DNA from: Azorinus chamasolen
Taxonomy: Eukaryota > Mollusca > Bivalvia > Cardiida > Solecurtidae
Length of the DNA stretch: 64,000 bases
Reading direction: 5' to 3'
NCBI GenBank assembly: GCA_963576725.1
Contig: OY755241.1
Location: 52,703,955 to 52,767,954 of the forward strand
Part shown: positions 13,057 through 25,138 of the stretch, in pieces
How the letters are laid out: each line of letters opens with the position of its first letter
Numbering within the stretch: position 1 is the first letter of the stretch
Notes under the pieces: generated by a model
Databases searched by the model: none
The model's input: only the letters and a program-made list of their open reading frames with translations
Told to the model about the DNA's origin: nothing
Position numbers and translations under genes: made by a program

Positions 13057-14807
13057 TTAGACGATATTCTCTGCTGATTTATTGCTTTTACCATTAATCC
13101 ACTGTGGTAGCAAAGCGTACTGCAGCATAGACTGGATGTGTGTCTACAACGCACCAGCAAGAAATACTGCATATTGACAGAATGTGTATTCACGTGACAA
13201 TTTTGCTGATTACGTTTATAAATAAACAAAAAATAATACATTGTTATTTTTAATCAGCTGGTCTTGTCTACCGACCTACACCAACACCGACATACACCAA
13301 CACCCCGCATCACAGTGTTATTGAAATAAGTCTGTGCATGTAAAAAGTCTATCTCCAATTATTCCTTTAGAGAGACTGACAAATTGTGTGTCCCCCTGAT
13401 TTTATTGCTTTTGCGATTGTTTTGTATTGTACACAAAATTGGCAAAACAAACACAAAATAGTTTTTCATGGGGAAACGAATATGAATATTTTGGATGACT
13501 CGTAGATTAGAAAGCTAAATTTTGAAGTGTAATTTAGAAACTTGACTTCAGATAAAATGTTCCATAGATGAATTTGGTAAAAATCTTTTTTCATACAAAT
13601 GACATATATAATTAAAGTGTGAATGAATATGGCATTGAAGAATTATCGTTCAGTATGTGATATTCTATTTACCTTCACAGTTTAGTCTCGTAGATTAGGC
13701 CAGGTATTGCGACATTGCATTAGCGTGTCAGTGCACTTAAATGTTTGGTTGCTTTAGCACCGTTTTGTCTTCCTGAAAAACATACATTAATAATGAATAA
13801 ATGCAGGAGTTTAAATCGGGCTTGATTACATTTAACACTATTTTATGAGTACGATAAAAACTAAAAGTGTCAATGGCCGCGGCATGGCGACATGCGAATT
13901 CAAACACCCCTTGCAGATTTAAAGGCCTGGAAATCCATTTAGAACAATATTTTATACCGTAAATGTTTATGAAATAATCCTAATATAAATAAAAATGGAG
14001 AAAAATCCTAATATAATTAAAAATAGAGAAAAACAGTGACACAACGTTAATTGATTTTAATTGGCGAAATTTCAATTGAAATAAATATCGGCGACATCGA
14101 TTGTCCATTTTTTTTTAGAAAGGGTCTTTAATTCAGGTGACCAGACCAGACCAGACCAGGTAGAACTACTGACCATTCAAAAGCATGCTAGATAGATTTC
14201 TCTCATGTCTCTGATTAGACATGAACTTATACAGTATACATAGCAAAAAGGGCATTGCTAATGTTTATGTATTTTGACGGCACATTTGTCCTCTTTGTCA
14301 TGGAGGTCCCTTCTCCTAAAGTGGTTTTCAAGTTTGTCTTGAAATATATATTATATTAGTAATAATTACGACGTGTTTGCTGCATAAACAGTCTTCGATC
14401 AGGTATTATAGAGCTTAATCATATTAAATGCTATGTACAGTAAATAAATACAGGAGCAATTATAACTGAGTCTACTTTGTATGCAAAGGTATATAAGTAC
14501 AGAATGAATGACTGGTGTTTTACAGCCAATCGACACTGATGGTCATATAGAGCCGAATAAATAAAGTAAATAAAACTATAACATGAAATTAATAGAGACA
14601 ATCTCACTAGATTATGTAAATGTCAACCCCGATCAACAGGGTTGTAAACAAAATAAATACAAACATAATGAGCATTCTAAAAATATACCTTTTAAATTTT
14701 AGAATACATAGTAATGGCTTTTAAAAAATCAAATATTTTTGGCATTTCTACCAGTTCAAACAGTTCCCTCAGGGAATCTGCTTGAAAGAACCTATTTCTG
14801 ATTCAGG
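13057..14807. other. AT-rich DNA without recognised content
   Basis: No open frame, RNA gene or repeat shared with the rest of the window is seen, apart from a short gacca repeat near 14140-14160. Confidence 0.5.
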
Positions 14808-15122
14808 TTAATCACGACATTCAATGAGAATGTGCTGAATTGTATAAGGCTCAAAACAACATAAACATTCAGGTTGAACTTCACCTTTAAGTAAAAATGA
14901 ATGAGTTAAAAAAGAATGTCCAATTCTTATTCTGGCCAATACGACATCACGCCGAATTGGCAGAAATGAATAAAAATATTCACCTAAAATAGGTTTAACA
15001 GCATGGAGCTTGTTACGAGTTTCATCATTCCAAGACTCCTGCCATTTATAGAATGTCTAGTAATTTGTGGTTTGAAATCCGAATACAGAATTCTCATATC
15101 CGATTCCGATGATTCAAGGGCA
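14808..15122 (-). pseudogene. C-terminal relic of a non-LTR retrotransposon polyprotein
   Basis: Read on the minus strand from 15122 to a stop at 14808-14810. The last part encodes FYKWQESWND, then VLARIRIGHSFLTH, then a Cys/His cluster (CLCC...HILIEC) ending CRD-stop. This is the usual end of the long ORF of RNase H-bearing I/Jockey-type LINEs, where an RIGHxxLTH stretch precedes a CxxC...H...C knuckle. The upstream part, ILYSDFKPQIT, is in another frame, so there is at least one frameshift near 15058. RT and endonuclease domains are absent, so it is a 5'-truncated dead copy. The family call rests on motif recognition; the exact clade is unknown. Confidence 0.75.
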
Positions 15123-15130
15123 TATAATCT

Positions 15131-15290
15131 TCACTACAGCAGGTGTTAAGTGCTTGTGTGGCGGCCGTACAACGTCGCCCCGTACTTCATTCTCAGTGTT
15201 GTTATACCTTCTGATCCTTCGAGATCATGAATTTAGTACTTCTTGTTCTGAAAATTGAATACCGCTTAAGCCGGTGCTAGGGCTGCATGC
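15131..15290. repeat. Dispersed repeat P, copy 1
   Basis: Shares caggtgttaagtgcttgtgt, ggcggccgt, gtcgccc, ttcattctcagtgttgtta and tactgctta-like segments with copies at 46895-47135 and 53868-54325. It looks like a retroelement 3' region, because other copies continue into caataaaacc-type polyadenylation-like sequence. No coding content is seen. Confidence 0.75.
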
Positions 15291-15574
15291 TCCTGTCATC
15301 TGTAATAACCCTTTACTCCATGAATACATAAATCCAGATAAGACAGCTCCAATAGGAACCGTCTGGTCTGGGTATGCTATTTGCTTGTAAAATTATAATT
15401 ATAGACCTGATTCTAGTCATTCTACAGTCGTACAGTTCTTTTGTTAATGTAAATGTGTCCATAGGTCACTCATATCGATTATTGCCCCAACTCTAGAAAT
15501 TTTTTGTCACAGACAGTAAGTGCCATAATTATCATAAAATTGATTATGTATGCTCATAAACATGTAAAGTATGC
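15291..15574. other. Unassigned spacer
   Basis: Nothing recognised between repeat P and the 160-bp tandem repeat. Confidence 0.4.
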
Positions 15575-16056
15575 AATGACTGAAGCAATTAACATGGCTA
15601 TCGAACTTGACCAAGAGATCATGGCCACACATGTGTGTAAAGTTTGGTGAGGATTAGACAAATACTTTCCAAGAAAGAGTTCGGACAAGATATTGTCAAA
15701 GTCATCTTTTAAAGAGAAAAGGGCCACAATTCCTAAACGATTACAGCGATTTACACTTATAAAATCTGAACAAGATATAAGGCCATACACATGTATATAA
15801 AGTTTGGTGTAGACTGGACAAATACTTTCCAAGAAAGAGTCCGGACAAAATATTTTTAAAGTCATTTTTGCAAATAAAGGGTCGCAACTCCTAAACGACT
15901 GAAGCGATTTACATGGTTATCAACCGCGACCAAGATACACTGGCAGCAGACATGTTTGTAAAGTATGATGAGGATTGGACAAATACTTTCCAAGAAAGAG
16001 TCTGGACAAGATATTTTAAAAGTCATTCTTGCAAATAAAGGGTTGCAACTCATCAA
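15575..16056. repeat. Tandem repeat, ~160-bp unit, three copies
   Basis: The segment gacaaatactttccaagaaa begins at 15657, 15817 and 15978, giving a period of 160-161 bp. Each unit also has a catggctatcgaacttgacc-like start and an aagtcattcttgcaaataaa-like end. A further single partial unit lies at 20068-20137 next to a LINE tail. Short minus-strand open frames through it are by-products. Confidence 0.9.
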
Positions 16057-16442
16057 CCACTGACTTCCGGTTATGTGAGTGACTTCCGGTTATGTGCGCG
16101 CACCACACTTCCTTTACAAGAGCTCCGCTATTTTTCTTTTCTTCTTTCTCTCTCAGCCCAACTTAAGCAATTAACTGAATGAAAGATGAGTGAGTGAGTG
16201 AATTGGAATGAAAGATGAAACCAGGTAGTATGCACAATTAATTCACATCACATACGAATTAGAACCAGATGAATGGAGTCGGCATCCCTTTACAAGCGCC
16301 ATTGATATTGTTTACTTCCGGTTGGTAGCGGAAACAGCTGCTGATTGAATATGAAGATGAGTATAAAAATGAAGATGAGTGAATATGAAGATTCCTGTAC
16401 GAATGACCACACAACCATCCTTGAAGGTCATCTCACTCAACC
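16057..16442. other. Spacer with small direct repeats
   Basis: Contains a 17-bp direct repeat (tgacttccggttatgtg, near 16061 and 16078), a related acttccggttggtag near 16315 and a short aagatgagtgaatatg repeat near 16370. No gene is supported. Confidence 0.5.
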
Positions 16443-16989
16443 AAGTACAAAAATGAGTCATGCAGGAAACACCACATACAGAACAAACAGCCACCCGAAC
16501 AGCAACACAAGGAAACAGCAAATGTACATAACTTTAAAAACACCAAGAGACGCACAAAGACAAAACAAACATACAATGGGGGGAGATGGAAGTACCGCCT
16601 TGAAACGGTCAATGACAAAAGTCACTGGGGTTAAACCGGTTTATGGGCGCCCAACCTCACACTTATTCCATCCCCACCCTAAAAGACAAACTGTGTAAAT
16701 AAACATATCCCCTCTCCGACTAATCTACAACAACCGCGATGTTTACCAGTGGTAAAGTGCATTATAACGAAAACAGTTAAGTGAACAACTGTATCCACCT
16801 ATCGCTAGTGTACTCAATGATTGAGCTGCAAACAGTAACTGCAGAAAAGTAATAAAGGGTACGACAAAAACAAAATAGTACAGATATCCGACGTTCTCCT
16901 TCCGTTTCTGGATTTAAGAGGTCGTCTTCATAGAGTACTAAACCTTTCTTGTCGGCGTACATGCAAAGAGGCCAGCGTGATTGCCAACT
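16443..16989 (-). pseudogene. RT-element 3' region, copy 3 (fragment)
   Basis: This 547-bp stretch is a diverged duplicate of 25139-25694, the 3' end of the RT element described at 25139-26234. It holds only the extreme C-terminal and 3' non-coding part. Homology stops abruptly after ttgccaact at 16989, before the recognisable RT-like protein. At 16915-16922 it preserves ggatttaa, the uninterrupted TTAA into which a MITE has inserted in copy 2 (48537-48772). It is therefore useful as an empty-site reference. A minus-strand open frame at 16777-17175 runs through it in a different frame and is probably fortuitous. Confidence 0.8.
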
Positions 16990-17180
16990 AAGCTTCATGT
17001 CAACAAATAATGAAAAAAGACCATACACGTAAGCCCTGCACAGAGGAAAGATATACCATTCAAAGTAGTCATCATCAACTGCCAATCTGTCGCCAATAAG
17101 ACTCACTGTATACGTTATGCAAAACCGTAAAAGCAGATATCGTCCTCGGCACAGTTTTGGCTTAATAGTAACCACGTTGA

Positions 17181-19791
17181 TTCAGAAATCAGTTTTCAGG
17201 AAAGTCAGGCAGTATGGAAAGGGAGGGGAGTTTTCATCCTCGTTAAAGATCGGCTACAGGCAATGGAACCAGACGACCTCATTAGCAGCGACGACTGCGA
17301 GATTTTATGGGTCCAAATCAGCATGAAGGGTGTCAACAACCTGTATGTTGGCTGCCTATACAGACCTCCAAGAGCAAGGACAACCCAGATCACCTTGTTA
17401 ACCTTCAAAACTGTCTCATCAGGATACCAAGGTCTGCCCATAGTTGGCTAAGGAGATACTTTAACCTACCAGGGATAGACCGGCAAAAAACTGTATAGAC
17501 CCCACCAACAAAGCATACATCTCCAATCAACTCATCAAAATAACCAACGATTTCTTCCTTGAACAACTAGTTAAAGAGCCTACACGAATAACTGAGGACA
17601 CCAGTAACATCATAGACTTGTTCTTTACAAACAACTCGACATTAGTAAGCACAACAGACGTTATCCCAGGGATTGGAGACCATGAGGCAGTCTACTCAGA
17701 AGTCAGCATGAGACCCCAAGTTGTGAAACCACCACCCAGAACTGTTTTTAGATAAGACAAGGTTGACTCAGAAAACTTCAGGAAAGGATTGAAATATCTC
17801 TACACACAGATCCAGTCGGACACTGATGCTACTGTCAACACACTTTGGATGAACTTCCGTAATACACTCTCACAACTGATGGACCGTTACATACCAACAA
17901 GAACTTTAAAGCGCAGACAAACAGACAATCCATGGATTGACCGCACCATTAGAGCCGGTCTATGGAAAAAGCAGTTGTACTCCAGAATGAAGAAAACCAA
18001 ATGTGCAGACGACATTAGCAGATATAAAAAGCACAAAGCCTGCTACAGAAACAAGAAAGGCAAAGTCACCACAGATACATCAACATAATAGACCCAGAAC
18101 TTGTTGATAGGGACAGACCACAGAAGCAGAAACGTTTTTGGACATACATTTCATCACTCCGAAAAGAAAACAATGGCATCAGCCCCCTGAAAGATAAAGG
18201 CCGACTCTTCAACAACGCCAAAGACACAACCACCATTCTAAACAACCAGTACACATCTGTCTTCACAAAGGAGGACACCAACAATGTTCCATCCCCGGAT
18301 GGTGAACCCTATCCAGTCATGCCAGAAATTGAGGTCGCTGAAGTCATCTATAAGCTGCTTAAGAACCTGAACCCGAGGAAAGCTCATGGCCCCGATCGGA
18401 TTCCGGCTAGTGTCCTTAGGGACTACGCAGACGACATTGCCTCCATCCTTACCATGATCTGCAACTAGTCCCTACTTGAGAGCAAGGTGCCTGATGACTG
18501 GAAAATGTCCAACGTCACCGCCATCTTTAAGAAGGGTTCCCGTCACGATCCAGCCAACTACAGGCCGGTCTCACTGACAAGTTTATGCTGCAAGTTACTT
18601 GAACATGTAATAGTCAGCAACAGCCTTAAACACCATGACAACCACAACATCCTCAAGGACTGCCAGCATGGGTTTCGTGCAAGGCGAAGCTGTGAAACAC
18701 TTGTGCATGAGTTAGCTTCTGCTTTTGACAAGAGGGCGCAGGTTGATTTTATCATCCTAGATTTCTCAAAGGCCTTTGACAGGGTACCTCATCAACGCCT
18801 CTTGAAGCAGATGGACCGCTATGGTATCCATAACTCCACACTGCAGTGGATTTCTTGTTTTCTGAGTGACCGGACCCAGCAAGTTCTTGTAGAAGGGCAA
18901 GCATCAGAAAGAGTTCCTGTCAGCAGCGGCGTCCCGCAGGGGTGTCCTAGGGCCGCTCCTTTTTCTGATCTTCATCAACGATCTGCCCGAGATAGGCTCA
19001 TCACCTATCATACTTTTTGCAGATGATTGCATCCTTTACATGCACATCAGGTCAAAAGGAAGGGAAGTCGAAGTGGGAAGCCAGATGGGGGATGGACTTT
19101 CACCTAAAAAAGTGCAACGTGTTGATGGGTCACAAGGTCCAGGAACCCATTTCAAACTGACTACACCCTGAAAGGCACTGTGCTTAAGGAAGAGACCACC
19201 AGCAAGTACTTGGGAGTGAAGATGCAGGCAGACATCGGGTGGGCTAATCACATCAACAAGAAAATCAAGAAGGCAAACAGTGTCCTGGGTTTCCTGAAGC
19301 GAAACCTCCCACACACCAGTGAGCACAAAGACCATGGCATATCAGTCACTGGTACGTCCACATATAGACTACTGTCCTACAGTGTGGAGCCCTTACCATC
19401 GCAACCAGATCCATAGTCTGGAAATGGTACAGCGCAAGGCAGCCAGGTTCGCAACTAGGTGATACAGGAACACTAGTAGTGTCACAGATATGCTGCAACA
19501 TCTGGGTGGGAGACTTTAGAGTCGAGACGACAGAAACAGCAGCTGACTCTATTCTATAAGATGGTGAATAATGAACTTGAAATACCAGCTAACAACTTTC
19601 TCAGTAAAGCCAGATTCACTCCCAGAGCACCGCACACCCTACGTTTCCAGCAGTATCATACCACTACCAATGTCTACACGTTTAGTTTCTTCCCGAGGAC
19701 CATTCCAGTGTGGAACAAACTACCAGCTGCAGCAGCTGAGGCTCCCTCCATGGCATCATTCAGAAAGGAGCTGACCAAGCTGACTTTCTAA
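17181..19791 (+). pseudogene. CR1/L2-like LINE: endonuclease + reverse transcriptase, degenerate
   Basis: A 5'-truncated non-LTR retrotransposon ORF2, readable only by moving between frames. In order: part of the apurinic-like endonuclease (GVFILVKDRL near 17229, then CEILWVQI, LYVGCLYRPP and FNLPGIDRQ to ~17500); a linker with TPxDNPWID-type sequence (NPWIDRTIRAG near 17930); and the RT, with NYRPVSLTS near 18555, HGFRARRSCETL near 18670, the palm motif FSKAFDRVPH near 18765, SSGVPQG near 18920 and FADD near 19017. The tail FFPRTIPVWNKLPA ends at a stop at 19789-19791. There is no RNase H domain, which together with the tail points to the CR1/L2/Rex group. In-frame stops occur near 17755, 18088 and 18468, and frameshifts near 17250, 17400, 18950, 19140, 19330 and 19500, so it cannot make protein. 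Confidence 0.88.
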
Positions 19792-20067
19792 GGGGGCTTC
19801 TTCTTTCAGTCACAAAATATAGTTAAGTGAAGGGTGTTGAGCTATGCCAGCGGAGACTTCGTATGCCCTGATACCGCCACGGAAGCTGGATTGGACACCT
19901 GCCCTGATGACCGAAACGTGACTGATTACCTATTTTTACTATATGAACATTATCTCCATTTCTTGACCGAACTCTTTCTATCTTTATACTATCCCTCTCT
20001 TATTTTTCTGTCTTAGCGCACCGTCAAAGAATGTCAATCATGACAGTTTGATGTACCATACAAATTT
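19792..20067 (+). other. Probable LINE 3' UTR and flank
   Basis: Follows the LINE stop codon without another recognisable feature. No clear poly-A tail or target duplication was found, so the LINE's end is uncertain. Confidence 0.4.
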
Positions 20068-20265
20068 ACATGGCTATAAAACTTGTCCAAGATATGATGG
20101 TCACAAATGTGGATTTGACAAATAATTTCCAAGAAGAGGAAACGTGTTCTTCGGAAGATGAGCACCCCAACAGCCGATTTCAAGTGTCCTACATGTGGCA
20201 GATACTTCCAAGCAAGAATCGGCCTGACAAGTCACCTTCGGACACACCAACCCCAATTGAATTGA
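20068..20265 (+). pseudogene. LINE tail: partial 160-bp unit plus C2H2 zinc-finger C-terminus
   Basis: 20068-20137 is a truncated copy of the 160-bp unit tandemly repeated at 15575-16056. 20158-20265 then reads, in one frame, a short stretch containing FKCPTCGRYFQARIGLTSHL and RTH followed by a stop at 20263-20265. The Cys-x2-Cys-x12-His-x3-His spacing is a C2H2 finger. A single finger of the CxxC...RIGLxSHxRTH type at the very C-terminus is typical of many invertebrate endonuclease-reverse transcriptase LINE ORFs. Nothing of the catalytic domains is present, so this is a truncated relic. The junction of the tandem unit with the finger suggests the unit may originate in such an element. Confidence 0.6.
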
Positions 20266-20399
20266 ATTTACTACGTAAATGGCATGCTAATCGTCAACAA
20301 CGATGGAGGAACATCATCACAAACAACGCTCCAGTGATCGTTTACCACCACCACATTAATAAAATGTCGGTGTTTAGATTTCCGGTGTATGACTTAACA

Positions 20400-23260
20400 C
20401 CGGATATGACGGATATGATTCTCATATGACTGATATGATTCTCATATCCGCGGATATGAGATTCGCAGCCTAAACTCGGCCACAAAAGCATTTTTTATTA
20501 GAAAAACATTTTATCGAGCTGAATGACTAATATTATATATATTTATTATTTGAAATACTTAAAATTTAATATACGGTGCGTAATAGGTAGTTATAATAGA
20601 ATTTATCTCCACCGGATATGACAGCCATATTCGTTGTGAGGGAGAAACACCCGATATGACTCATAATATCTCATAATAACTTAAGGTTTTAGTTAGGGAA
20701 TGACTACCTAATCACAGTATGACTCTATACTGGAATTTTGCTCACGTTTCAACTAAATAGAGGTTACAAAATTCATAATATTCGGCATGTACCGGATATG
20801 AGAGTCATATTCATTTTGTGAGAGAATCGCCGGATATGACTTTAAAACTCATAATAACTCGTAATAAATTAATTTTTAATTTGGGGAATGGCTACCTTTT
20901 CACATTTTGACTCTTCACTGAAATTTCTGCTGATGCTTCAACTAAAGAAAGCCAAACAAATCATAATATTCGGGGGTCACAAAGAAGCACGGACTACAGT
21001 GAAACACCCCGGCGCCGGGAGATATATGAGTAATCAAAAGCCTCGAAGGCAATCTGTATTCTTAATTGTTATACAGTTTAGTGTGTTGACTAATCGTTTG
21101 CAATGTTTATAAATTAATATACGGTGCGTAATAGGTAGTTATAATCTAATTTATCTCCACCGGATATGACAGCCATATTCGTTGTGAGGGAGAAACACCC
21201 GATAAGACTTTAAAACTCATACTTTCTCATAATAACTTAAGGTTTTAGTTAGGGAATGGCTACTTAATCACAGTTTGACTCTATACTGGAATTTTGCTCA
21301 CGTTTCATCTAAACAGAGGTTACAAAATTCATAATATTCGGCATGTACCGGCTATGAAAGTCATATTCGCTGTGTGAGAGAAACACCGGATATGACTTTA
21401 AAACTCATAATAACTCGTAATAAATTAATTTTTAATTTGAGGAATGGCTATCTAATCATATTTTAAATCTTCACTGAAATTTTGCTGACGTTACAACCAA
21501 CGAAAGTCAAACAAATTATAATATTCGGGGGTCACGAAGAAGCACGGACCGCAGAGAAACGGCGGTGAGGGAGAAACACCGGATATGACCTTACAACTCC
21601 CAATATCTCATAATAACCTAAAGTTAAAGTTATAGAATGGCTGCCGAATCACAGTATGACTCTTCACCGAAATATTTGCTCATGCTTCAACTAAAGAAAG
21701 CTGAAAATATTCATAATTTTCGGCATGCGCCGGATGTGAAAGTCATATTCGTTGTGAGTGAGAAACACCGGATATGACTTTAAAACTCATAATAGCTCAT
21801 AATAACTTAAGGTTTTAGTTAGGGAATGGCTACCTAATCACAGTATGACTATACTGGAATTTTGCTCACGTTTCATCTAAATAGAGGTTACAAAATTCAT
21901 AATATTCGGCATGTACCGGATATGAAAGTCATATTCGTTTTAAGAGAGAAACACCGGATATGACTTTAAAACTAATAATAACTCGTAATAAATTAATTTT
22001 TAATTTGGGGAATGGCTTCACATTTTGACTCTTCACTGAAATTTCTGCTGATGCTTCAACTAAAGAAAGCCAAACAAATCATAATATTCGGGGGCCACGT
22101 AGAAGCACGGACTACAGAGAAACACCCCGGAGCCGGGAGATATATGAATAAACAAGAGCCTCAAAGGCAGTCTGTATTCTGAATAGGTATACAGTTTAGT
22201 GTGTTGACTAATCATTTGCAATGTTTATAAATTAATTTACAGTGCGTAATAAGTAGTTATAATCTAATTTATCTCCACCGGATATGAAAGTCATATTCGT
22301 CGTGAGGGAGAAACACCGGGTATGACTGTAACACTCCTAATATCTCATAATGACATTAAAGTTAAATTTATAGAATGGCTGCCGAATCACAGTATGACTC
22401 TTCACTGAAATATAATCTCGTGGTTCAACTAAAGAAAGGTAAAAAAATCATAATACAGTTGTATCATAATATTCGGTATACACCGGATATGAAAGTCATA
22501 TTCGTTGTGTGTGAGAAACACCGGATATGACTTCAAAACTCATAATAACTCGCAATAAATTAATGTTTAAGTTGGGGAATGGCTAACTTATTACATTTTG
22601 ACTCTTCACTGAAATTTCTGCTCATACATCAACTAAAGAAAGCCAAACAAATCATAATATTCGGGGGTCACGAAGAAGCAAGGACCGCAGAGAAACGCGC
22701 CGGAGCCGGGAGATATATGGATAATCAAGAGCCTCAAATGGAATCTGTATTCTGAATAGTTATACAGTTTAGTGTGTTGACTGATTGTTTGCAATGCTTA
22801 TAAATTAATTTACAGTGCGTAATAAGTCGTTATAAATCAAATATATATCCACCGGATGTGAAAGTCATATTCGTTGTGAGGGAGAAGCACTGGATATGAC
22901 CTTAAAACTCCTAATATCTCTCAATAAGAGAGGTTTGACCCAGTATGACTCTTCGCGGAAAGTTTGCTCACCTTTCAACAGATTAAGGCTGAAAAATCAT
23001 AATATTCGGCATGTACCAGATAAATCTCCTAGTACCTCAGATTCACTTCAGATTAAAGTTATGGAATGGCTACCTAATCACAGTATATATGAGAGATATA
23101 TGGATAATCAAGAGCCTCAATTGCAGTTTGTATTCTTTATAGTTATACAGTTTAGTGTGATGACTGATTGTTTGCAATGCTTATAAATTAATTTACAGTG
23201 CGTAGTAAGAAGTTATAGAAAGTCATATTCGTTTTGGGGGAGAATTACCGGATATGACTT
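20400..23260. repeat. Satellite with ~188-bp units and GGATATGA motif
   Basis: Roughly 14 diverged units. Markers recurring about every 188-190 bp are caccggatatgacttt, aaaactcataataactcgta, gggaatggctacc and tcatattcgttgtgaggg. Positions of the gaatggcta marker include 20886, 21255, 21442, 21632, 21822, 22010, 22370, 22577 and 23060. Alternating versions (ggaattttgctcacgtttca versus gaaatttctgctgatgcttc) suggest a two-unit pattern. Some units carry a longer insert ending ggagccgggagatatatg. Open frames inside are fortuitous. Isolated degenerate copies of the motif occur near 28440, 30150 and 30350. Confidence 0.9.
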
Positions 23261-24694
23261 TAAAACTCCTTTTACCTCGTAATATATTAAAATATATAAA
23301 ACTCGTTATTACTACCATTTACTATTGGTTTAAGCAGAAGACATGCTGTTATTTCACAGCAGGCACGTACCCAGGTGTGTGTGTGTGTGTGGGGGGGTCG
23401 GGTTCCCCCCACTGGCTGACAAGATACCATTTTTATTAATGGGCCCTTTTTAGTTTTCAACTAAATCTTTACCAAGGCAAGTGTTTTAGTAACCAATATT
23501 TTCCTTCCTGGGGGAGATTATCTGTTAGTTCTCGACACAGACATGCCACCTGTAGCATGTTGTCATTTTGTGAGTCCATGTTGTCATTTTGTGAGTCACG
23601 GTTGGCCTATTTTAGTATGGACCAATCAGGATGTATCTCCCACGGAGAACACCCGAATTGCGTAATCACAAATTGGTTCCGGTTTTCGCTATACTTGAGT
23701 TTAGCAAATAAATTGTTCAGGAACCAGTCGTGTCAAAATGCAAATTGTAAACAAATACCACATGTGGCACGTATATTACTCAAGCGAGGAGACAATGTCG
23801 CAAACTTAAGACGATGGGTGACGTATCAAGACGCTATAGCCTAGCTAGCTAGCAGTATGCACTTTGATCGATAAGAGTTTTACTGACATTGACCAATAAC
23901 TACTAATGAAAGAATAACTCCGAACATTCCGAATGACAAAAAAGTACGAATGATTCCTCCCCAGACCGATTGTACTGAATCAAATACCCATGATAACACA
24001 GTCATAGGTCTTTGACTGAATAAACGTTTTTTCTTGTTGTTTTAACTTAAGATTGTGAATTTTCCTTAAAAATGGATAAAAAACACACCTTTTGCCAATG
24101 GGAATATAGCCGAATAAGGGCTATAAAATCATCCCAAAAAAGCCCCGAAACTACTATTGTAAAATAAGATAAAATGCAATATATGTTTCATTGTATACAT
24201 ATATACATCTGTTATAACCAGGTGAGCGATTTAGGATCGTATTATTCGGTAATGTTCAAAAGAAAAAAAACACTATGTATTTGCATTTTAGTTATTTATA
24301 CTTACGGAAAATCGTTTTTGCCTTTATCCAATCTTGAAAATAATTGTTTTTAGTCATATTGCATAAAATCAATTAATTTTGAAAATTCAAAAGGATTTTC
24401 ATTCGTGATCAATGAATGAAAGAATTATCAGTTTCTTTTAAAAGCAAATATATGTATATAGACAACTGATATACTTATGTGATATACTTATGTTTCGTAT
24501 ATTAATTTATAAATGAAGATGATTTTTTTTAAAAAACAAAACAAAAAACACCTGTTTTCTTTATTACTTTTAATTGTGTTCTTGCCAATCTTGGTAGATC
24601 AACATGCATGCCCTTAAATAAAGACATAAGCAGATGCTTGTTCTGAGATTAATAATGCCGAGTCTGTCCATGGCAAAAAACTTTCATCATTATC
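23261..24694. other. Unassigned DNA with small repeats
   Basis: Contains a GT/G microsatellite at 23375-23400, a direct repeat of tgttgtcattttgtgagtc at 23558-23598 and, at 24211-24237, a solo 3' end of repeat J (gttataaccaggtgagcgat). No gene is supported. Confidence 0.55.
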
Positions 24695-24886
24695 AGATAT
24701 GTCTGTCTGTCAATGGCAACACTTTAATCATGACCATAATTATGTCTTTCTGCCTATCTGTCAAAGGCAAACATCTTTCCTCATGATCACATGTATGTCT
24801 GTCTGTTAATGGCAAAAAACTTTGACCAAGATTACGTCTGTCTGTCAATGGAAAAATCATGACCACATCATGATAATACAGTAAAA
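24695..24886. repeat. Minisatellite with tctgtctgtcaatggcaa core
   Basis: About four irregular units of 40-55 bp (near 24700, 24755, 24800 and 24838). The repeat resumes at 25099-25130 (gtctgtctgtctgtcaattc) on the other side of the MITE at 24887-25085, so that MITE landed inside the minisatellite. Confidence 0.7.
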
Positions 24887-25085
24887 CTCCGCTAATGCGA
24901 CCACTTAAAAGAGGCATAATCATAGGTGCTAGATGCAGGTGGTAGCTTAATGTAGGACAAAAGTAATGCAGAAAGCTCCCAGAGGAGCTTTCTGCATTAC
25001 TTTTGTCCTGCATTAAGCAACCTCCTGCTTGTAAAGACGCCCATGTTTATTCATTAAGTGGTCGCATTACAGGGATTCTACTGTA
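24887..25085. mobile_element. TA-target palindromic MITE, family H, copy 1
   Basis: Bounded by TA. It starts CAGTAAAACTCCGCTAATGC and ends with the imperfect inverse GCATTACAGGGATTCTACTG. A long internal hairpin around 24955-25020 pairs gtaatgcagaaagctcc with ggagctttctgcattac. Ends of this type with a TA target resemble pogo/Tigger-like Tc1-mariner elements. It has no coding capacity, so it is non-autonomous. Confidence 0.82.
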
Positions 25086-25138
25086 TTATTTATTATGTCC
25101 GTCTGTCTGTCTGTCAATTCAATGGCAAACAAACTTAA

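Noticed and set aside
20070..20429. 119-aa plus-strand frame
   Set aside because: Shadow frame across the 160-bp unit and the LINE zinc-finger tail, which reads correctly in another frame.
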